From Clostridiales bacterium UBA4717 (GTDB lineage: Bacteria; Bacillota; Clostridia; Oscillospirales; CAG-272): 12,715 nt of DNA. The DNA lies in assembly GCA_002404395.1 (NCBI GenBank), contig DHJP01000073.1:440-13154 (forward strand), given 5' to 3'. Position numbers and translations under genes: made by a program. A model generated the notes under the pieces. It saw nothing but the letters and a program-made list of their open reading frames with translations. It was not told the origin of the DNA and searched no databases. This document shows positions 7,902 to 12,715 of the stretch, piece after piece (within the stretch, counting starts at the first letter, position 1; each line of letters starts with the position of its first letter).

Positions 7902-8684
7902 ATGTTTATAAATACTCAATACCCGTCTCCGCTGTTACCGTTTGCGCCCATGGCGGTCGGCAGACACCAGAAACAGAGCTTGATAATACGCCCGAACGGG
8001 TTTGAACAGAATCAGATACATTGGGTCGAAGAAGGGACGATGCCGGTAAAGATCGGCGGAGAATCCCGCCTGCTCCGCGCCGGCGAGGGCTTTTTCTTCA
8101 GAAAAAACGTCCCGCATGAATACGGCGACCGCGCAAATCCCGCCACGGCGACATGGGTCTGTTTCTTAAACGGCGACGAGCTGCTCGAATATTACAAGAT
8201 CAAAGATTATTTCTTTTTTACGTGTCCCGAAGGTCTCAGCACCGACGCAGTCAAATTGTCAGATTATTGCGGGAACGAGTCCTCGGAAATACTTGTGGCA
8301 GCAGAAGGTTACCGATGGGCGGCACGGCTGTTCAACTCGATATTTCAAAAACCCAAGAGTATGTGCGACGAAATAAATATCTTTCTTGACCGCAACTTCG
8401 ACCGTCCGCTTTCGCTTGACGAGATCGCACAAGCCGCCGGTACCGACAAATTCAATTTATGCCGCATATTCAAGGAAGGCTGCGGAATGACCGTCATGCA
8501 GTCTCTGAAAATTATCAGGATCCGAAAAGCCAAGCATATGCTTTGGCAGACCTCGCTCCCGGTCGAGGATATTGCGCTGATGTGCGGTTTTCAGGACACG
8601 AGCTACTTTATCAAGAATTTTAAGGAGCTTGTCGGCGAAACGCCGAACAAATACCGAAGCAAAAAATTCGGCAAAGCTTTTTAA
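7902..8684 (+). CDS. AraC-family transcriptional regulator with N-terminal cupin sensor domain
   Basis: 260 residues, a normal length for the cupin-plus-HTH class. Residues about 15-105 form the AraC-type cupin fold (HWVEEGTMPVKIGGE, then LRAGEGFFFRKNVPHEY), which in characterised members binds a sugar or other small effector. Residues about 155-255 are the double helix-turn-helix: first helix pair near LDEIAQAAGTDKFNLCRIF, second near VEDIALMCGFQDTSYFIKNF, ending in the typical F-K-x-x-x-G-x-x-P-x-x-Y-R pattern (YR at 251-252). AAAGGA about 9 bases upstream is a reasonable ribosome site. It diverges from the esterase gene and shares its control region, and a relative of that region precedes the GH27 gene. 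Regulation of both enzymes and of itself is therefore the natural inference, with sign and effector unknown. Confidence 0.95.
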   Translation: MFINTQYPSPLLPFAPMAVGRHQKQSLIIRPNGFEQNQIHWVEEGTMPVKIGGESRLLRAGEGFFFRKNVPHEYGDRANPATATWVCFLNGDELLEYYKIKDYFFFTCPEGLSTDAVKLSDYCGNESSEILVAAEGYRWAARLFNSIFQKPKSMCDEINIFLDRNFDRPLSLDEIAQAAGTDKFNLCRIFKEGCGMTVMQSLKIIRIRKAKHMLWQTSLPVEDIALMCGFQDTSYFIKNFKELVGETPNKYRSKKFGKAF

Positions 8685-8692
8685 AACGCAAA

Positions 8693-8718
8693 AAAGCCGC
8701 GGAAGATTCCGCGGCTTT
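8693..8718. terminator. Rho-independent terminator between convergent AraC and GH26-like genes
   Basis: Perfect 10-bp stem AAAGCCGCGG/CCGCGGCTTT with a 6-base loop, starting 9 bases after the AraC stop. On the minus strand the stem runs into a T-rich tail (CTTTTTTGCGTTTT), so it should work best for the GH26-like transcript. On the plus strand only TTTAC follows, but the GC-rich stem may still terminate AraC. Probably bidirectional. Confidence 0.75.
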
Positions 8719-8734
8719 ACAATGATCGCAGCAA

Positions 8735-8773
8735 GGGGATGTTAAAAACTCAAGCCGAGCTTTTAACATCCCC
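8735..8773. terminator. Long stem-loop in the convergent intergenic region
   Basis: Perfect 13-bp inverted repeat GGGGATGTTAAAA/TTTTAACATCCCC, with a 13-base loop that can extend the stem through CTC/GAG. It is the first structure met by the GH26-like transcript after its stop at 8796. Neither side has a strong T tail (plus side TGTTTATAT), so it may protect or process the 3' end rather than terminate. Confidence 0.5.
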
Positions 8774-8795
8774 TGTTTATATATCGTTTGTTCGC

Positions 8796-10841
8796 TTATG
8801 CGTTGATTATTATGCCGTCATTTGCGTTCCAATCGACTTCAAATCCGCATACCTTGCCAAGGTCGCGCAGCTTAAAGTAAGTGTGTCCGCCGCCCTTTGA
8901 GTCGGTCATGAGTATGCCCTCCATTTTGGTCGCAACAGAGTCCACGCTGACCGCTTTATCAAGCAGATTATACGTCTTGTCTTCGGTGAACGGCGCCTTG
9001 CCCTCTCCGCCGACCGCTGTATAGTGCTTGCCGGTCTCAACGGATATTATGCCTTTCTCGGCATTCCAACCCACTTCAAAGCAGGAGCCTGTTTCATTCA
9101 TGAGCGCGGCTATGTCACGCAGACGCACATAATTCGTACTGCCCCCCGTAGCGTCGGTAAGCTGATATGTGGAAAGCGTTATTTTTTTACCGTTCATCAA
9201 TACACTCTGCGTACTCGACTTTGCGTAGTCAACGGCAAAGCCTTTTGAGCAGAGCACTCTGCCGGAAGAAGAATAGTTGAGCGTATAAACCTCCGAAAGG
9301 CTGTATCCGTTTCCGTCGGAGAACTTCACCTCAAGCTTGTGCTTGCCGTAAGGTATATCTTTAAGCTCAAGCGTGCAACGGTTAGCCGCATCGGCATTCG
9401 AAGCCATGCGTGTTCCGTCAAGCAGATATTCGGCGGTCATATCCATGCTTTTATAAGTTCTGCCGAGCGCGCCAAGCTCCAGAACTTCAACATTTTCATT
9501 GAATTTTTCAAGCGGAATATATGTAGCCGCGCTCTTGTCGCCGGAGGCGATAAGCGTAGGATTCGCTTCTATTGCCGCGTTTACCGCGTCAAGCACGCTT
9601 CCTGCAAGCGTATAGTCGTTGCTTCCGAATTTTTTATCGAAATATACTATCGCTTTAACTTCGGGATACATCATCGTCAGCGCGGAAAATTCCTTTGCCG
9701 CAAGACGTGCGGCAAGCGCTTCTCCGCCGGTGCCGTTCTTCATGATACCGCCTTCGGTTGCAATTACCGGCTTGCCGTGCGCTCTTGCGATTTCAATTAC
9801 CTTTTCGGCAACATTCAGCGGATCGGCAAAACGCTCGCCGTAGGAATACTCAAGCCAGACAAGCGATCTGTCCGCCGCGTCGTAGTTATAATACAGCGAA
9901 AGTCCCACAAAGTCAACATTACTGTCGTCAGGATAATAGTCCTCGGTATTTGTATAAAAGCCGCTGACGCAGTTCGGCGACCACACAAGCTCCGCATTCG
10001 GCGCAGTGCTTCTGGCGATTTTTGCAACATGATCGTATGCCTTGATAAACTCTTCGGGCGTTACCGATTTCGTCCATACGTCCATTTCGCCGCCGATGCG
10101 CACGAGCACGGGGCAGTCGAGCTTGGAAATATAGTTAAACGAGCTTTTGAGGCTGTCGTCATATGTACCGTTCGGTATCACGCGCGCAGTATCGCCTTCT
10201 TTGTCAAAGTTGAAGTTGAACAGCAGCACGCGGCTTCCGTCGTTTATTTCGTCGATATAGTGATCAAACTTGGAGAGCGTTTCGGATTCGATCCCGATAT
10301 ACAGCGAAGCAATGCTCGCACTGCCGTCCTTTGCATATACTCCCTCGTGGACCGTACCGAAATACGTGCCGGATGCGGCGGCGATCTTTGAGCCGTAGGT
10401 ATTGTTCTGCGTATATGACGCCGCATAAACTCCGTGCTTTACCTCAAGCAATTTAAGATGCGCGTCGCAACGCTTGACCACGTCCGCACGATTAACGCCC
10501 TGTGCGGTGATCCACTCGCTGACCTCACGGAGCTTTTTCGTATTTTCGATCGCAGCAGTATAATCTCCGCGTTCTTCAAAGATCAGCTTGTCAAGTCTCG
10601 TAAGATAGATGAGGTAAAGATTTTCAGCCATATCATAAGTGCGCGGATACTTTGAATAAAACTGCTCTACTGCATTGCCTTTGGAAACGATCTCGTCAAG
10701 GTTGCCGCTTTTTACCGCCTCGGAATAAGCAGACCAATAGGGCCACCACCCCTCAGGCAGATCAACGGCAGCGGCTGACACCGCACCGAGCGGAAGCAGC
10801 ATAGCGATCACAAGGAGGAATGCCAAAAAACGTCTTTTCAT
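8796..10841 (-). CDS. Secreted GH26-like (clan GH-A) glycoside hydrolase with helical N-terminal region and two copper-amine-oxidase-N-like repeats
   Basis: 681 residues. The start is supported by GGAG 6 bases upstream and a clear signal peptide (MKRR, hydrophobic core, cleavage near A25). Residues about 30-135 are predicted helical and TPR-like. Residues about 155-430 form the barrel: candidate acid/base E252 in LVRIGGEMDVW, then ELVWSPN (284-290), VDFVGLSLYY (309-318) and candidate nucleophile E363 in PVIATEGG. This order and spacing match GH26-type mannanases, but the usual His before the acid/base is Gly, so family and substrate (mannan or other beta-glycan) are tentative. Residues about 437-545 look like an Ig-type linker. 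Residues about 547-603 and 630-681 are two CuAO-N-like repeats, each with VRLRD or FKLRD and a F-E-V-x-W-N block, typically extracellular stalk or anchoring units in Clostridia. It follows the GH43-like gene in the same direction after 141 bases, with no convincing promoter seen. Confidence 0.85.
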   Translation of the reverse strand: MKRRFLAFLLVIAMLLPLGAVSAAAVDLPEGWWPYWSAYSEAVKSGNLDEIVSKGNAVEQFYSKYPRTYDMAENLYLIYLTRLDKLIFEERGDYTAAIENTKKLREVSEWITAQGVNRADVVKRCDAHLKLLEVKHGVYAASYTQNNTYGSKIAAASGTYFGTVHEGVYAKDGSASIASLYIGIESETLSKFDHYIDEINDGSRVLLFNFNFDKEGDTARVIPNGTYDDSLKSSFNYISKLDCPVLVRIGGEMDVWTKSVTPEEFIKAYDHVAKIARSTAPNAELVWSPNCVSGFYTNTEDYYPDDSNVDFVGLSLYYNYDAADRSLVWLEYSYGERFADPLNVAEKVIEIARAHGKPVIATEGGIMKNGTGGEALAARLAAKEFSALTMMYPEVKAIVYFDKKFGSNDYTLAGSVLDAVNAAIEANPTLIASGDKSAATYIPLEKFNENVEVLELGALGRTYKSMDMTAEYLLDGTRMASNADAANRCTLELKDIPYGKHKLEVKFSDGNGYSLSEVYTLNYSSSGRVLCSKGFAVDYAKSSTQSVLMNGKKITLSTYQLTDATGGSTNYVRLRDIAALMNETGSCFEVGWNAEKGIISVETGKHYTAVGGEGKAPFTEDKTYNLLDKAVSVDSVATKMEGILMTDSKGGGHTYFKLRDLGKVCGFEVDWNANDGIIINA

Positions 10842-10982
10842 TTCGGTCTCCGTGTCGGCGTAGCCGACCCATAAATTTTTCGGACGCGAACCCGTCCATA
10901 CTCTTATGAGATCAGGGGTCCGCGTTCATGCAGATCCATAATATTGTCGTAATTTTCAAACGGGTCCGGGGCGCGTTTTGAA
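10842..10982 (-). other. Intergenic leader between GH43-like and GH26-like genes with short hairpins
   Basis: 141 bases between two same-strand genes. It holds a stem GTCGGC-GTA-GCCGAC (10854-10868) just upstream of the GH26-like ribosome site (GGAG, 10848-10851), and a weaker GGACG/CGTCC pairing (10882-10897). The first hairpin is close enough to the ribosome site to affect translation. Neither has a T tail. No sigma-A promoter with correct spacing was found, so co-transcription from upstream is likely. The upstream part also reads as an open +1-frame tail of the GH43-like gene (see findings). Confidence 0.4.
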
Positions 10983-11915
10983 TCAGCCGTTCAGATCCCA
11001 TTTGAGCTTAACGGCACTGACTCCGTTATGCGGATAAAATGTGCTGAGCAGGTAATAATCGTCCCCGTCGCATACGACCTCGGGAGCATGAGCGCGCAGC
11101 ATGGTTATCGGCGCGGCATTCATGAAATCCTCAAATTTTTCCGCCGCAAAGACAAACGTGCGCGAATCATAGCAGCCGCATCTGCCGTCGCACACAGACC
11201 AAAGCAGGTAATATATGCCGTCGCGTTTGAACATAAACGGCGATTCGTTTTCACCGTTTGCAAAAAGCGTGTCCTGAAGCACTTTTTCTTCGGACCAATT
11301 TTCAAAATCCGAAGAAACACGGTATTTAAGTTGTTTGTTCTCGGTATATATGAGGTAATATTTGCCGTCTTCGACAAATACATACGGGTCTCTTGCAACC
11401 GGAGAATTACATTCAAACAAGCATTTGCCTACCGTGAAATTCTCCATATCGCGGCTGATTGCAAGTCTCATTTTACGCGGGCTGTATATGACCTTATATT
11501 CGCCGTTTTCTTTCATAAAATGCGGCGCCCACAGCTCCGGCTGCTCGCCCTTACGCGCCGACGGATAGAGTATCTTTTTAAAGTCTTTAAAAGAATTTTC
11601 GTAAAATACATCCTTAAAGTGCTCGCCCTTTGCAAAGCAATGGTAGCACTGATATTCCGCTTCGTGCACATCCGCCTCGTCATAGTTGTAGTCGTCTATA
11701 AAGCCCGCGGGTCTCGGATGAGTAATACCGATCATCCGATAACCTCCGTCATCCTTGATTATCGAAAAATCGTTTGTGATCCATTCGCCGTAGTAATTGC
11801 CGTGCTTGTAATTTACGGTATCCTCTCCCTCGTATGTATCGCCGCCCGGAGCATATATATGTACAAATTCGCCGTCGTACTCGGGTATCGGGATCCTTTT
11901 GTTTCTCTTTATCAT
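10983..11915 (-). CDS. Cytoplasmic GH43-like five-bladed beta-propeller glycoside hydrolase
   Basis: 310 residues with no signal peptide, so presumably intracellular. The start at 11915 overlaps the PFK stop as ATGA, with GGAG 8 bases upstream. Propeller-type repeats recur (FSIIKDDGGYRMIG near 50-63, PYVFVEDGKYYLIYTE near 177-192, PFMFKRDGIYYLLWS near 226-240, PEVVCDGDDYYLLST near 278-291). Candidate catalytic residues in the GH43/GH32-type layout are D49 (base, WITNDFS), D176 (ARDPYVF) and E224 (ENESPFMF), with ELWAPHF (127-133) as the usual WAP motif. Such enzymes split arabinose, xylose, galactose or fructose residues; a GH130-type phosphorylase is a less likely alternative. It is unusually rich in Cys (C90, C93, C165, C169, C242, C246, C248). 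Coupling to PFK suggests processing of imported oligosaccharides. Fold is fairly secure, substrate unknown. Confidence 0.85.
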   Translation of the reverse strand: MIKRNKRIPIPEYDGEFVHIYAPGGDTYEGEDTVNYKHGNYYGEWITNDFSIIKDDGGYRMIGITHPRPAGFIDDYNYDEADVHEAEYQCYHCFAKGEHFKDVFYENSFKDFKKILYPSARKGEQPELWAPHFMKENGEYKVIYSPRKMRLAISRDMENFTVGKCLFECNSPVARDPYVFVEDGKYYLIYTENKQLKYRVSSDFENWSEEKVLQDTLFANGENESPFMFKRDGIYYLLWSVCDGRCGCYDSRTFVFAAEKFEDFMNAAPITMLRAHAPEVVCDGDDYYLLSTFYPHNGVSAVKLKWDLNG

Positions 11916-12715
11916 TTGCTTTTCTCCGTATTCTTAAGGTTTATGTGCAACGGAAGTCCGTCGCGGTAAATACATTCCGCCTCGCCCTTTATAAGCGGAA
12001 GCAGATAGTCTATACATTCATCGGTAACATTGTTGCCGGACTCATTTATAAATTCGCGCGGAACTTCTTTGATCTTATTTGCTATGGGCGCAATATCGTG
12101 CGGTTCGTATGTGATCGCATAATCACCGTTTGCGCGCACAAGACACATGATCTTTCCGCTCTCGCCGCGCTCCGCGCAGGAAACCGCCGCACGTCCGACC
12201 GCAATGCTTTCGTTAATATCGGTAAGCGACGCCGCATGAGCGGCACAGCGTTGGGGAAGATTCAGCTCAACCGTCCTGACTTTACAGCCGAAATGCGATT
12301 TTATCGCCTGCTCGACCGCTTTTCCCGTACCGCCGAGATATTTGTGACCGAACACATCCGAAACGCCGTTTTGCGTGCCGGCGCCGACATAGGTCCCGTC
12401 CGCAAGCCTTGCGCCTTCGGATATTGCGATCACAATGTTCGGCTTCCTTTCAAACAGTTTCTCAACATCCGCAAACATATTTTCAAAATCAAACGGCACC
12501 TCGGGAAGATAAACGAGATCCGGCTCAACGTCCGACAGGCGGCGCGGGATAGCCGCCGCCGCGGTGAGCCATCCGGAATCACGCCCCATTATCTCAACTA
12601 CCGTGACCGCCTTTACCGTGTATACCGCCGTGTCGCGCAGTATCTCCTGCATCACCGTAGCGATATACTTCGCCGCCGAGCCGAATCCCGGGGTGTGATC
12701 GGTCTCGCAGAGGTC
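11912..12715 (-). CDS. 6-phosphofructokinase, PPi-type clade (C-terminal 267 residues, N terminus off window)
   Basis: The open frame extends to the right edge, so the gene is partial at its 5' end. The first visible residues DLCETDHTPGFGSAAKYIA and the following VEIMGRDSGWLTAAAA (MGR loop binding fructose 6-phosphate), IAISEGARL (substrate-contacting Glu), HKYLGGTGKAVEQAI and NLPQRCAAHAASLTD are typical of the pyrophosphate-dependent or related long PFK group rather than classic E. coli-type PfkA, whose corresponding loop reads LGHxQRGG. The residues that decide ATP versus PPi lie upstream and cannot be seen. It phosphorylates fructose 6-phosphate to fructose 1,6-bisphosphate in the cytoplasm. 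Its stop overlaps the GH43-like start by 4 bases, implying one mRNA and coupled translation. Confidence 0.93.
   Translation of the reverse strand, partial: DLCETDHTPGFGSAAKYIATVMQEILRDTAVYTVKAVTVVEIMGRDSGWLTAAAAIPRRLSDVEPDLVYLPEVPFDFENMFADVEKLFERKPNIVIAISEGARLADGTYVGAGTQNGVSDVFGHKYLGGTGKAVEQAIKSHFGCKVRTVELNLPQRCAAHAASLTDINESIAVGRAAVSCAERGESGKIMCLVRANGDYAITYEPHDIAPIANKIKEVPREFINESGNNVTDECIDYLLPLIKGEAECIYRDGLPLHINLKNTEKSK

Larger units (their letters stand above)
7749..7919. repeat. Copy B of the duplicated regulatory cassette, between esterase and AraC genes
   Basis: Gapless partner of 5661-5831. Unlike copy A, both facing promoters are intact and it runs into a functional AraC gene at 7902. 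The promoter elements form a symmetric inverted arrangement centred at about 7826.5: TTGACG and TATAAT on the left arm, ATTATA and TGTCAA on the right. The conserved TCCACGG at 7819-7825 lies at the centre, over both predicted start sites. Confidence 0.9.

Noticed and set aside
9339..10391. 350-codon plus-strand open frame
   Set aside because: Antisense to the GH26-like barrel. Its product lacks recognisable domains and its start has no supporting context.
10938..10959. Possible promoter TTGAAA with TATTAT before the GH26-like gene
   Set aside because: The spacing is only about 10 bases, and at the correct 17-base spacing the -10 reads GATCTG.
11028..11969. 313-codon plus-strand open frame
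   Set aside because: Antisense to the propeller glycosidase; a very basic, motif-free product, typical of a shadow frame.
1..12715. CRISPR arrays, tRNA or rRNA genes, transposase genes
   Set aside because: No regularly spaced short repeats, tRNA-like cloverleaf, rRNA segment or transposase reading frame was seen on either strand.

Overview
The window looks like a polysaccharide-utilisation region from an anaerobic Gram-positive gut or rumen bacterium, most likely a member of the Clostridia (Bacillota). The evidence is a type I dockerin, NPCBM modules, a pair of copper-amine-oxidase-N-like repeats, an InlB-like repeat, a PPi-type phosphofructokinase, Shine-Dalgarno sites close to AGGAGG and consensus sigma-A promoters. 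No taxonomic marker gene is present, so this is inference from gene content.

Layout from left to right. Positions 1-5603 (minus) hold a very large secreted protein of at least 1867 residues whose C terminus lies off the left edge. It has a GH27 alpha-galactosidase-type catalytic domain, several beta-sandwich modules, a rhodanese domain with an intact active-site Cys, two NPCBM domains, a module shared with the next gene and an InlB-like repeat. Positions 5838-7733 (minus) encode a secreted SGNH/GDSL esterase with a Big2-like domain, the same shared module and a C-terminal dockerin. Positions 7902-8684 (plus) encode an AraC-family regulator with a cupin sensor domain, divergent from the esterase. 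A hairpin-rich convergent intergenic region follows. Positions 8796-10841 (minus) encode a secreted GH26-like glycoside hydrolase. Positions 10983-11915 (minus) encode a cytoplasmic GH43-like five-bladed propeller protein, joined by an ATGA overlap to a phosphofructokinase gene (11912-12715) whose N terminus lies off the right edge.

The most striking non-coding feature is a regulatory cassette of about 170 bp present twice, in the same orientation, exactly 2088 bp apart and alignable without gaps (about 72% identity counted by hand). One copy lies upstream of the GH27 gene and the other between the esterase and araC. Each carries a perfect TTGACA-N17-TATAAT promoter for the minus-strand enzyme gene. 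The esterase copy also has a TTGACG-N17-TATAAT promoter for araC, facing the first so that the predicted start sites nearly coincide. In the GH27 copy the araC-direction -10 box has decayed and only the first few codons of an AraC-like start remain. This suggests an ancestral araC/enzyme divergent unit that was duplicated and lost one regulator gene, leaving both enzyme genes under related control.

A working model, which is inference: the AraC protein controls the secreted GH27 enzyme and the dockerin-bearing esterase, which together with the GH26-like enzyme attack a branched, acylated hemicellulose (a galactomannan-type substrate would fit). The cytoplasmic propeller enzyme and PFK then take released sugars into glycolysis. 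All long plus-strand reading frames opposite the minus-strand genes appear to be antisense shadows.
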